Shown here one piece after another: positions 8,228-15,551 of a stretch of DNA of 33,145 nucleotides. Position numbers and translations under genes: made by a program. The DNA is from TMED26 sp002694075 (GTDB lineage: Bacteria; Pseudomonadota; Alphaproteobacteria; Thalassobaculales; Thalassobaculaceae), in NCBI GenBank assembly GCA_036160575.1, contig JAYYDT010000092.1, positions 1 to 33,145 on the forward strand, written 5' to 3'. A model generated the notes under the pieces. That model was not told the DNA's origin and searched no databases. It saw nothing but the letters and a program-made list of their open reading frames with translations. The stretch's first letter is position 1. The number at the start of each line of letters is the position of its first letter.

Positions 8228-9832
8228 TTACGCGCGGCGCCAGCGAAAGTCACGGATCATTTCGCGCGCCGCGTTGCGCCCAGGCAGGCCACTGACGCCG
8301 CCGCCCGGATGGGCGCCCGAACCGCACAGATAAAGCCCCTTGACCGGCATGCGATAGGCGCCGTGGCCAAGCAGCGGGCGGGCCGAGAATAATTGGTCGG
8401 GGGTTAATTGGCCGTGAAAAATATCGCCGCCGATCAGGCCCAGCTCGCGTTCCAGATCGAGGGGTGTCAAAACCCGTCGGGCCAACACGCTGGCTTTGAA
8501 ATTGGGGGCGTGGGCGTCGACCGTGTCGATGATCAAATCGGCGACGCTGTCGCGGTGATCATCCCACGAGGCGCCACCGCCCAGCGCCTTTAATTCGGGA
8601 TCGAAAGCCTGCGCGAATAGGCTGGCGACATGCTGACCGGGCGGCGCCAGACTGTCGTCCAGGGTAGACGGGATCAACATTTCGACAATCGGCGCCGCCG
8701 ACCAGCCGGCGCGGCGTGCGTCGCCATAGGCGCGGTCCATGTAGTCGAGGCTAGGCGCGATGATGATGCCTGAGGTGAGGTGGTCGCCGGCCGCCGGCCG
8801 GGCGGTGAAGCGGGGTAGCTCCGACAAGGCGACATTCATGCGCACTACCCCCGAGCCCGAGCGGTAGCCCGCCAAGCGGCGTTTCAAGTCGGCGTCGAGC
8901 AGGGCCGGGTCGAGCATCTCGCCAAGCAGGCGTTTGGGATGGACGTTGCCGGCGACGGCGCGCGCCGAGACACGGCGTCCGTCGGCCAACACCACGCCGC
9001 TGGCCCGACCGGCGGAGGTCACGATCTCGCGCACCGGCGCGGCGGTGATAATGTCGGCGCCGGCCGCCGTCGCCGCCTTGGCCATAGCCTGGGTAATGGC
9101 GCCCATGCCGCCAATGGCGTGGCCCCAGGCGCCGGGCTTGCCATTGACCTCGCCGAAGACGTGATGCAGCAGCACATAGGCGGTGCCCGGGGTATAGGGA
9201 CTGGCGTAGCTGCCGACAATGCCGTCGAAGCCGAGCGCCGCTTTCAAAGGCGCGCTTTCAAACCAACTGTCGAGCATGTCGCCGGCGCTTTTGGCGAACA
9301 GGTCCATCAGGTCGCGTTGACGCGCCAGGCCAAGCCGGCGCAGCCGATTGCCCAGGGCCAGCGCCTTCAGCGCTTCACGCCAACCGCCGCCAAGATTGGG
9401 CGGGGTTTCGTGGACCAGGGCGCGCAGTTCGGCGACCACCCCGTCGAGCATGGCGCCATAGGCCGTCAATTGGTCGGCGTCGGTGTTCGAGAACTGGGCG
9501 ATGGAGCGGCGAGTGTTGGCGGGGTCGCCGCCCATCTCAAGCGCGCGGCCGTCGTCGAGCGGCAGGAAATTGGACATCCGCCGTTCGACAATGCGCAAGC
9601 CATGATCGGCCAAGCCCAAATCGGCGATCACCCGCGGGTCGAGCAGGCTGACCGTGTAGGCGGCCAGCGAATTGCGAAAGCCCGGGTGAAATTCCTCGGT
9701 AACGGCGGCGCCGCCAACCACCGGGCGGGCCTCCAACACCCCCACGTTGAGCCCGGCGCGGGCCAGATAGGCGGCGGCAACCAGGCCGTTATGGCCGCCC
9801 CCGATGATGGCCACGTCATATTGATTTTTCAT
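8228..9832 (-). CDS. PYROXD2/phytoene-desaturase-like FAD-dependent oxidoreductase
   Basis: A 534-residue flavoprotein of the phytoene dehydrogenase/amine oxidase superfamily. An N-terminal FAD Rossmann motif (GGGHNG, residues 9-14, followed by GLVAAAYLARAG and an acidic LEA end of beta-2) is followed by GGAAVTEE. A C-terminal flavin-contacting block reads YLCGSGAHPGGGVSGLPGRNAA. This arrangement matches the family of mammalian PYROXD2, not true carotenoid desaturases, and no other carotenoid gene is present. The substrate is unknown. ATG 9832 is preferred because GGAG lies 8 bases upstream; ATG 9838 and ATG 9859 are also in frame. The gene is divergent from the HSD10-type dehydrogenase at 9969, with 136 bases between them for both promoters. 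Confidence 0.88.
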   Translation of the reverse strand: MKNQYDVAIIGGGHNGLVAAAYLARAGLNVGVLEARPVVGGAAVTEEFHPGFRNSLAAYTVSLLDPRVIADLGLADHGLRIVERRMSNFLPLDDGRALEMGGDPANTRRSIAQFSNTDADQLTAYGAMLDGVVAELRALVHETPPNLGGGWREALKALALGNRLRRLGLARQRDLMDLFAKSAGDMLDSWFESAPLKAALGFDGIVGSYASPYTPGTAYVLLHHVFGEVNGKPGAWGHAIGGMGAITQAMAKAATAAGADIITAAPVREIVTSAGRASGVVLADGRRVSARAVAGNVHPKRLLGEMLDPALLDADLKRRLAGYRSGSGVVRMNVALSELPRFTARPAAGDHLTSGIIIAPSLDYMDRAYGDARRAGWSAAPIVEMLIPSTLDDSLAPPGQHVASLFAQAFDPELKALGGGASWDDHRDSVADLIIDTVDAHAPNFKASVLARRVLTPLDLERELGLIGGDIFHGQLTPDQLFSARPLLGHGAYRMPVKGLYLCGSGAHPGGGVSGLPGRNAAREMIRDFRWRRA

Positions 9833-9968
9833 CGCCATCGCTCCATGCTCGCGGGCCATTCACTTGGCGCTCGTTTGCCGCGTCACCCCCGCGTCCGTCG
9901 GCACGCCGGCCGCGCCCCATGATAACCGAAAGTCGCGATCCGCGATCGCAAGATGCAAGGAGACGATC

Positions 9969-10730
9969 ATGAATGTTCAAGGACACGCCGCGCTGGTGAC
10001 CGGCGGCGCTAGTGGGCTCGGCGAGGGCACCGCCCGCGCCCTTGCCGCGGCCGGCGCCAAGGTGGCGATTTTGGATGTCAATCTTGAGGGCGCCCGGCGG
10101 GTTGCCGCCGACATTGGCGGCTTGGCCGTGCAATGCGACGTCTCCAGTGCGGCGGCGGCCGAGGGCGCCGTCGCCGAGGCCAAGGCGGCCCATGGCGCGG
10201 CGCGGGTCTTGGTCAATTGCGCCGGCATCGCGCCGCCGGCCCGGATTGTTGGCAAGAACGGTCCCATGCCGCTAGAGAATTTCGCGCGCATCATTGAGAT
10301 CAATTTGATTGGCACTTTCAACATGATCCGTTTGGCGGCGGCCGATATGGTGGACTTGGATCCCCTGGCCGATGGCGAGCGCGGCTGCGTGGTGTCGACC
10401 GCTTCGGTTGCCGCTTTCGAGGGCCAGATCGGGCAGTCGGCCTATGCCGCCTCGAAGGGCGGCGTGCACGCGCTGACCATTGTCTGCGCCCGCGAGTTCG
10501 CGCGTAACGGTATCCGCTTCAACACCATCGCGCCGGGCATGTTCGCGACCCCCTTGATGGAGAGTTTGCCCGACGAGGTGCAGGCCGCCCTGGCCGCCGC
10601 GGTGCCGTTCCCCAGCCGCCTCGGCACCGCCGAGGAATACGCCGCCATGGCCATGACCATGGTTGAGAATGTGATGTTGAACGGCGAGACCGTCCGCTTG
10701 GATGGCGCCATTCGGATGCAGGCCCGCTGA
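9969..10730 (+). CDS. HSD10-type short-chain dehydrogenase (3-hydroxyacyl-CoA dehydrogenase-like)
   Basis: A 253-residue classical SDR. The nucleotide-binding motif is TGGASGLG (11-18), with an aspartate (D36) after beta-2 that indicates NAD preference. The structural NAG-type motif is NCAG, and the catalytic residues are N112, S146, Y159 and K163 (YAASK). The 'DLDPLADGERGCVV' insertion and the C-terminal 'LNGETVRLDGAIRM' are typical of 17-beta-HSD type 10, which oxidises (S)-3-hydroxyacyl-CoA and 2-methyl-3-hydroxybutyryl-CoA. The start ATG has GGAG 6 bases upstream; a longer frame upstream has no family similarity. A nitronate-monooxygenase-like gene follows after 30 bases, suggesting one transcript for acyl-CoA or branched-chain catabolism. 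The exact substrate is inferred. Confidence 0.93.
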   Translation: MNVQGHAALVTGGASGLGEGTARALAAAGAKVAILDVNLEGARRVAADIGGLAVQCDVSSAAAAEGAVAEAKAAHGAARVLVNCAGIAPPARIVGKNGPMPLENFARIIEINLIGTFNMIRLAAADMVDLDPLADGERGCVVSTASVAAFEGQIGQSAYAASKGGVHALTIVCAREFARNGIRFNTIAPGMFATPLMESLPDEVQAALAAAVPFPSRLGTAEEYAAMAMTMVENVMLNGETVRLDGAIRMQAR

Positions 10731-10760
10731 GCGGCCACCGACGAAGGAGGAGGGTGATCG

Positions 10761-11705
10761 ATGGCAATTCCCCAACAATGGCAGGGCCGTTTGCGCTTGC
10801 CGGTGGTGGCCGCGCCGATGTTTTTGGTGTCGTTTCCGCAAATGGTGATGACCACTTGTAAAAACGGGGTGGTCGGTACTTTTCCATCGCTAAATCAGCG
10901 TAGCGCCGAAGGTTTCGATGACTGGCTGTTCGAGATCGAGGAAGGTTTGGACCCGGCGGTTGACGCGCCCTATGGCGTCAACTTGATCGTCAACCGCAAC
11001 AACCCGCGGGTCGAAGAAGACCTCCAGGTCTGCAAAAAGCACCAGGTGCCGTTGATCATCACCTCGCTTGGCGCGATTTCGGAATTGGTCGACGAGGTCC
11101 ATGGCTGGGGCGGTTTGGTGTTCCATGACGTGACCACCCGCCGTCACGCGGAAAAGGCCATCGAGGCCGGCGTTGATGGCTTGATCTTGGTGTCGGCCGG
11201 CGCCGGCGGCCACGCCGGGCGGATCAACCCTTTCGCTTTCGTTCCGGAAATCCGCGCCATGTTCGATGGCACTTTGCTGTTGGGCGGCTGTATCGGCGAC
11301 GGCCGCGGCCTGGCGGCGGCGCGCGCGCTGGGCGTCGACATGGGCTACATCGGCACACGCTTCATCAACACCCAGGAAGCCGCCGCGCCGGACGAGTTCA
11401 AGGATATGATTATCGCCGCCGGCTCCACCGATGTGATCTACACCGACGCCATTTCCGGCGTGCACGGCAATTTCCTCAAGCCCTCCATCGTCGCCGCCGG
11501 CTTGGATCCGGAAAACTTGCCGCCCGGTGGCGGCAAATACAAAACCGGCCACGAACGCCGCGCGCCGGAAGGCGAAGAGCGCAAAGCGTGGAAGAATATC
11601 TGGTCGGCCGGTCAGGGCGTCGCCAATATCACCGACGTGCCAACCATCGGCGAATTGGTCGACCGCTTCGAGCGTGAATACACGGCGGCGCGCGGCGCGG
11701 CTTAA
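10761..11705 (+). CDS. Nitronate monooxygenase family FMN protein
   Basis: A 314-residue TIM-barrel flavoprotein of the 2-nitropropane dioxygenase/nitronate monooxygenase family, related also to FMN-dependent enoyl reductases. Signature parts are the N-terminal PVVAAPMFLVS, GVNLIV, the 'HDVTTRRHAEKAIEAGVDGLI' strand and helix, GAGGHAG for FMN phosphate contact, and the 'GYIGTRFINTQE' strand. The start ATG has a strong GGAGGAGG upstream. It probably shares a transcript with the preceding dehydrogenase gene. Many members of this family are annotated as nitronate monooxygenases without proof, so a role in fatty acid or nitroalkane metabolism is open. The stop TAA overlaps that of the convergent SixA gene in a TTAA. 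Confidence 0.9.
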   Translation: MAIPQQWQGRLRLPVVAAPMFLVSFPQMVMTTCKNGVVGTFPSLNQRSAEGFDDWLFEIEEGLDPAVDAPYGVNLIVNRNNPRVEEDLQVCKKHQVPLIITSLGAISELVDEVHGWGGLVFHDVTTRRHAEKAIEAGVDGLILVSAGAGGHAGRINPFAFVPEIRAMFDGTLLLGGCIGDGRGLAAARALGVDMGYIGTRFINTQEAAAPDEFKDMIIAAGSTDVIYTDAISGVHGNFLKPSIVAAGLDPENLPPGGGKYKTGHERRAPEGEERKAWKNIWSAGQGVANITDVPTIGELVDRFEREYTAARGAA

Positions 11706-12226
11706 GCCGCGCCGCCGGTGTGGGTGAGGTCGCGCGGTACTTGGAACAGTTCAAGATGGGCACGGGTCAGATGCCGCCAGGCACCGGCCGGCGCCGCCAA
11801 CACGGCCAGCGCGCCGGTTGGATACTTACCGTGCAAGGCGGTTAGGTCGGCGGGCGCGCCATCGACCGCCAATTGACGGGCGTAATCCTCAATCGCCGGG
11901 TTGTGGCCGATTACCATGACCGTCTCCACCCTGTCGGGCACGTCGGCGACCAGGGCTTTGTAACCACCGACGTCGGCGCCGTAGAGCCGCCCGTCCAGGC
12001 GGATGTCCATATCTTGGGCGAGATGCGGCATCAACAAGGCAAGGGTCTCGCGGGTGCGCCGGGCGGTCGAACAAAAAATCATTTCAGGGATCAGGCCGCG
12101 CGCGGCGAGGAACCGTCCGATAAGGTCGGCGGCGCCGCGGCCACGCTCGTTCAATGGCCGGGCGAAGTCTTGCAAGCTGGGATTGCCCCAGCTTGATTTG
12201 GCGTGGCGTAACAGCAGTAAACGCAT
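11702..12226 (-). CDS. SixA-type histidine phosphatase
   Basis: A 174-residue histidine phosphatase superfamily protein. The catalytic RHG-type motif is LRHAKSSW (R7, H8), the second histidine motif is VIGHNP, and STARRTRETL supplies the second arginine of the phosphate pocket. This short form resembles E. coli SixA, which removes phosphate from phosphohistidine in signalling proteins; the target here is unknown. ATG 12226 is chosen because the protein then begins directly with MRLLLLRHAK and AGGGG lies about 9 bases upstream. A longer frame from 12253 adds nine non-conserved residues. It stands alone on its strand, convergent with the nitronate monooxygenase gene and divergent from marR. Confidence 0.9.
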   Translation of the reverse strand: MRLLLLRHAKSSWGNPSLQDFARPLNERGRGAADLIGRFLAARGLIPEMIFCSTARRTRETLALLMPHLAQDMDIRLDGRLYGADVGGYKALVADVPDRVETVMVIGHNPAIEDYARQLAVDGAPADLTALHGKYPTGALAVLAAPAGAWRHLTRAHLELFQVPRDLTHTGGAA

Positions 12227-12372
12227 CGACTTCGCCCCTTTTGAGATGACCAAAGTCCTATCATGATTTGGTTTTTATCTGGCCAAAATGTCGTCGTTTC
12301 GGGGAAATTCGATAGATCGCGCCGGCCGCGCCCGTCGTTTCGACGCGGTGCCAAAGGATCGTTGCGCGAGGC

Positions 12373-12412
12373 GGGTTAAAAATGTTAACCCTTGCAACGA
12401 TAACCAATGCAA
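12373..12412. promoter_or_regulatory. Two abutting dyads at the marR promoter (candidate MarR operators)
   Basis: Dyad 1 is GGGTTAA-N5-TTAACCC at 12373-12391, with perfect 7-bp arms. Dyad 2 is TTGCA-N11-TGCAA at 12392-12412 and begins on the next base. They sit directly upstream of, and over, the presumed core promoter, which fits autorepression by the MarR protein encoded 15 bases further on. MarR dimers usually bind palindromes of about 16-20 bp. Arms and positions are seen; the ligand protein is inference. Confidence 0.5.
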
Positions 12413-12419
12413 CTATTTT
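12392..12419 (+). promoter_or_regulatory. Candidate marR promoter giving a leaderless mRNA
   Basis: TTGCAA at 12392-12397 (-35) and TATTTT at 12414-12419 (-10) are 16 bp apart. Transcription would start about seven bases downstream of the -10, at or next to ATG 12427. No Shine-Dalgarno sequence precedes that ATG, so a leaderless transcript is likely. The -35 box forms the left arm of dyad 2. Confidence 0.4.
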
Positions 12420-12426
12420 CCTGTTT

Positions 12427-12891
12427 ATGGATAGAGAAGACCTCGACCGTAATTTCGGCTTTCTGATTCACGATGTCTCACGCCTGATGCGCGTGGCGTT
12501 CGACCGGCGCGGCCGCGATTTGGGTCTGACCCGCTCGCAATGGTGGGTGCTGACCGCCCTCTACGCCATGGAAGGCGTGCCGCAGTCGGAATTGGCCGAC
12601 TACATGGATGTTGAAAAGGCCACGCTGGGCCGTCTGATTGATCGATTGGAGGAAAAGGGCTGGGTCGAACGGCGCCCCGACACCATCGATCGACGGGTTA
12701 AACGTTTGTTTTTGACGGCCCGGGTTCAGTCTTTGATGCGCGCTCTGCGTGCGGTCGCCGCCGATCTGCGGCACGACGCTTTGGCCGGCCTGACGATTGA
12801 GGAACACGAGGCGTTTGTGAACGCCTTACTAAAAGTGAAAGCGAATTTGTTGGTCATGACCGACAGTATTGATGAGGCGGCGGATGACTGA
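12427..12891 (+). CDS. MarR family transcriptional regulator
   Basis: A 154-residue winged-helix repressor. The N-terminal 'LDRNFGFLIHDVSRLMR' dimerisation helix is followed by 'LTRSQWWVLTALY', the recognition region 'QSELADYMDVEKATLGRLIDRLEEKGWVERR' and the wing 'TIDRRVKRLFLT'. This layout is typical of MarR proteins paired with EmrA-like exporter genes. An ATG at 12382 preceded by GAGG is in frame, but it would place two palindromes inside the coding sequence and add 15 residues unlike the family, so I prefer ATG 12427 despite the lack of a ribosome binding site. The stop TGA overlaps the start of the HlyD gene, indicating one transcript. The ligand is unknown; drugs or aromatic acids are usual for the family. 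Confidence 0.9.
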   Translation: MDREDLDRNFGFLIHDVSRLMRVAFDRRGRDLGLTRSQWWVLTALYAMEGVPQSELADYMDVEKATLGRLIDRLEEKGWVERRPDTIDRRVKRLFLTARVQSLMRALRAVAADLRHDALAGLTIEEHEAFVNALLKVKANLLVMTDSIDEAADD

Positions 12892-14020
12892 GCAGCGCAG
12901 CTCAACAGGCGAAGTGGCGACCACCCAAACAGCTCTGCCGGCGCGCCCGGTCCGAAAGGGGCGGGTGAAGCGCGCCCTCGCGCGTTTGATCTTGCTGGTG
13001 GTGGTGCCGGTGATCGCGATCATGGTGGGGTCCTATTGGTACACCCAGTCGGGCCGTTACGTGACCAGCGACAACGCTTATGTCAAAACCCATGTGATCG
13101 CTATCAGCCCCAGTATCGACGGCCGCGTCAACGAGGTGGCGGTGCGCGAAAACCAATTGGTCCGCAAAGGCGACATCCTGTTTCGCTTGGATCCCAATCC
13201 TCACGCCATTCAATTGCAACTGACCCAGGCGCGGCGGGCGGCGGTCCGTTTCGAGGTGGAATCCTTTCGTGCCGACTACCGGCAGACCGTGTCGGAGTTG
13301 GCCGAGGCCAAGGAAAAGGTCGCCTATCTGGGGCGTCAATTGGCCCGTCAACGTAAACTGGCCAGCAAAGGCGTGACCACGTCGGCGCGCCTGGAACAGG
13401 CCGAATTCGACGTTGACGCGGCGCGTAAGCGCGTCGCCACCCTGCGCCAAAAGCGCGGCAAGGTGCTGGCTAATCTGGGGGGCGATCCCGATTTGCCGGT
13501 GGAAAGCCATCCCCTGTTTCTGCAAGCCGAGGCTGACCGCGCGGCGGCGGCCCTCAACCTAGCGTTCACCGAGGTTCGGGCGCCGGCCACCGGCACGATT
13601 ACCCGCCTGCGTATGGAGCCGGGCGAATGGGTCGAGGAGGGCAAGCCGGTGTTTGGCGTGATTTCCGACAAGGACGCCTGGATCGAAGCGAATTTGAAGG
13701 AAACCCAACTCACCCACGTGCGGGTCGGCCAGGCCGTGCGAGTCGAGCTCGACGCCTACCCGGGGCGGGAATGGAATGCGCGGATTCATTCGATCAGCGC
13801 CGCCACCGGCTCCGAATTCGCCGTCCTGCCGCCGCAAAATGCCAGTGGCAATTGGGTCAAGGTGGTTCAACGGGTGCCGGTGCGCCTGGAGATTCAGCGG
13901 ACCGGCGCCGAGCCGCCGCTGCGGGCTGGCATGACCGCCTCGGTGTCTATCGACACCAAGCGCGACCGCCGGCTGGGTAATGTGGTGCGCGCCGCCATTG
14001 GCAAACTCGGCAATCAATAG
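12884..14020 (+). CDS. HlyD/EmrA-type membrane fusion protein
   Basis: A 378-residue periplasmic adaptor of a tripartite exporter. A basic cytoplasmic N-terminus leads into one membrane helix (about residues 34-52) and the EmrA-like motif 'YVTSDNAYVKTH'. Then come the biotinyl-lipoyl half domains, a coiled-coil hairpin (about 105-195, rich in A, E, K and R) and 'EVRAPATGTITRL', which closes the lipoyl domain. ATG 12884 overlaps the marR stop by 8 bases and has GAGGCGG upstream; ATG 12872 and TTG 12869 are alternatives. EmrA proteins normally work with an MFS pump (EmrB) encoded just downstream, but the next gene is a phosphodiesterase, so the pump and outer-membrane channel must be elsewhere. 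Confidence 0.93.
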   Translation: MTEQRSSTGEVATTQTALPARPVRKGRVKRALARLILLVVVPVIAIMVGSYWYTQSGRYVTSDNAYVKTHVIAISPSIDGRVNEVAVRENQLVRKGDILFRLDPNPHAIQLQLTQARRAAVRFEVESFRADYRQTVSELAEAKEKVAYLGRQLARQRKLASKGVTTSARLEQAEFDVDAARKRVATLRQKRGKVLANLGGDPDLPVESHPLFLQAEADRAAAALNLAFTEVRAPATGTITRLRMEPGEWVEEGKPVFGVISDKDAWIEANLKETQLTHVRVGQAVRVELDAYPGREWNARIHSISAATGSEFAVLPPQNASGNWVKVVQRVPVRLEIQRTGAEPPLRAGMTASVSIDTKRDRRLGNVVRAAIGKLGNQ

Positions 14021-14052
14021 CGCGCCGGCGAACTAGCGTACGCGAGGGCGGT

Positions 14053-15504
14053 ATGGCCAAATTTCTTCTGGTTGTTTTCGATGGCTTGCGCCCGGAACTG
14101 GTGACCGCTGATTTGATGCCCAATCTCACCGGCTTTCGCGCCGGCGGGCTCTATTGTCCGGGTAGCCGAGCGGCCATGCCCAGCGAAACGCGCGTCGCCG
14201 TATCCTCGTTTGTGACCGGCCGCTACGCCGGCGGCCATGGCGTCATGGGCAATAGTTTTTATGACCCGGCCCTTGGCTTTGACGGGCCAATGGACACTTC
14301 CGACCTGGCGCGGATGGCCATCGCCGAGGAACATTACGTCGACGGCGTGCTACGCGGCCCGGATTTGGGCGAGGTGCTGGCTGGCGCCGGCAAGACCTTG
14401 GTCACCGCCTCAACCGGCAAAGTCGGCAACGCCCGCCTATTGAATCTGCGTGCCGCCGCGCGCGGCCAGGCCGCCTATTCGATCCATGGCGCCCATGTCT
14501 CCAGCCCGGCCGCCGACCACGCCGGTATTGAGGCGCGTTTCGGCCCGGTGCCCGAAAGCGACTTTCCGCACATTGTCAAAAGCGAATATTTGACAACTTT
14601 GGTGTTGGAACATTTCCTGCCGCGCCATGACCCGGATGTGCTGATCGCCTGGTTCTCCGAACCTGACTTGAGCTACCATTACCGCGGGCTTGGCACCGAC
14701 GACGGGCGCGCCGCCATGGCCGGTGTCGACGCCGCTTTCGGCCGTCTGTTGGCGTGGTGGCGGGCCGAAGGCCGAGAGCGGGGCTGGCGCATTATCGCCG
14801 CCTCCGACCACGCCCATATCACGGTTGCCGACACCTTCGATCTCGCCGCCGAAATGACAGCGGCCGGTTTCGCCGTTGGGCCGGCCTTTGGCCCGGATGT
14901 CGAGATCGCCCTCAATCCCGGCTACGCCGGCACCCTTTTTGTCCGTGACCGGGCGGCGGCGACCGTTGATAAAATCCTCCACTGGATGGCTGAACAGCCT
15001 TGGGCCGGCATGCTTTTGGCGCGCGACCGCCATGGACCGGATACCGGCGCCCTCGACCTCGCCGCCATCGGTATGGGCGGCGAGCGGGCGCCCGATATCT
15101 TTTTCACTGGCCGCGCGCGCGATGACCTGGATCCCTACGGCCTGGTCGGCACCTGCGTCAACGGTAGCCCCGACCTGCCCATCGGCGGCAGCACCCATGG
15201 CGGGCTGCATCCCAAGGAAATGAATAATTTCCTCTGTTTCGGCGGCGACGGTTTCGCCGAAGGGGCGGTGTTCGATGGCGCCTGCGGGGTGGTCGATGTG
15301 GCGCCGACAATTTTGGACGGTCTCGCCCTGTCGGTCCCGGCGTCGATGGATGGCCGGCCGCTGACCAACGTCGGCCAGGCGCCAGCGGACGCCGACCGCG
15401 CGCTGGTCGTGGAGGGTGCGCGCGCCGGCTACCGGCAATCCCTGACCTTGCGTGAAACCGCCGGCGGCCAGCGCTACATCGACGGCGGTTTGCGTCTGGC
15501 CTAA
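14053..15504 (+). CDS. Type I phosphodiesterase/nucleotide pyrophosphatase family protein
   Basis: A 483-residue two-metal hydrolase of the alkaline phosphatase superfamily, NPP branch. The expected metal ligands and nucleophile are present: D10 (VFDGLRPE), T46 as nucleophile (PSETR), D205 and H209 (EPDLSYH), D252 and H253 (SDHAH), and H382 (STHGG). It has no clear signal peptide, so a cytoplasmic location is likely. Substrates in this branch include nucleotide phosphodiesters, phosphonoacetate and alkyl phosphates; sequence alone does not choose. ATG 14053 has GAGGG upstream, 32 bases after the HlyD gene, so it may be the third gene of the marR transcript. The 3' end lies in a short tandem repeat shared with the convergent CoA-transferase gene. 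Confidence 0.88.
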   Translation: MAKFLLVVFDGLRPELVTADLMPNLTGFRAGGLYCPGSRAAMPSETRVAVSSFVTGRYAGGHGVMGNSFYDPALGFDGPMDTSDLARMAIAEEHYVDGVLRGPDLGEVLAGAGKTLVTASTGKVGNARLLNLRAAARGQAAYSIHGAHVSSPAADHAGIEARFGPVPESDFPHIVKSEYLTTLVLEHFLPRHDPDVLIAWFSEPDLSYHYRGLGTDDGRAAMAGVDAAFGRLLAWWRAEGRERGWRIIAASDHAHITVADTFDLAAEMTAAGFAVGPAFGPDVEIALNPGYAGTLFVRDRAAATVDKILHWMAEQPWAGMLLARDRHGPDTGALDLAAIGMGGERAPDIFFTGRARDDLDPYGLVGTCVNGSPDLPIGGSTHGGLHPKEMNNFLCFGGDGFAEGAVFDGACGVVDVAPTILDGLALSVPASMDGRPLTNVGQAPADADRALVVEGARAGYRQSLTLRETAGGQRYIDGGLRLA

Positions 15505-15551
15505 ATCTTCACCCGACCTAGATCTTCATCTGGCCTAGGCCTTCACCAAGC
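15501..15551. repeat. Three imperfect 17-bp tandem copies across two convergent stop codons
   Basis: Units at 15501-15517, 15518-15534 and 15535-15551 all begin CTA and carry TTCA at the same place. Units 1 and 2 agree at 13 of 17 positions, units 2 and 3 at 12, and units 1 and 3 at 11 (counted by eye). The phosphodiesterase stop TAA lies in unit 1 and the CoA-transferase stop (CTA on this strand) opens unit 3. TCTGGCCTA recurs identically at 15495-15503 and 15529-15537. This looks like old slippage duplication of a gene end. Confidence 0.7.

Noticed and set aside
8939..9922. 327-codon frame on the plus strand
   Set aside because: It is antisense to the FAD oxidoreductase gene and has low-complexity, histidine- and glycine-rich composition without family similarity.
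9931..9949. GCGATC direct repeats before the HSD10-type gene
   Set aside because: Two GCGATC copies and a GCGATCGC palindrome are close together, but such words are common in this base composition and no promoter boxes align with them.
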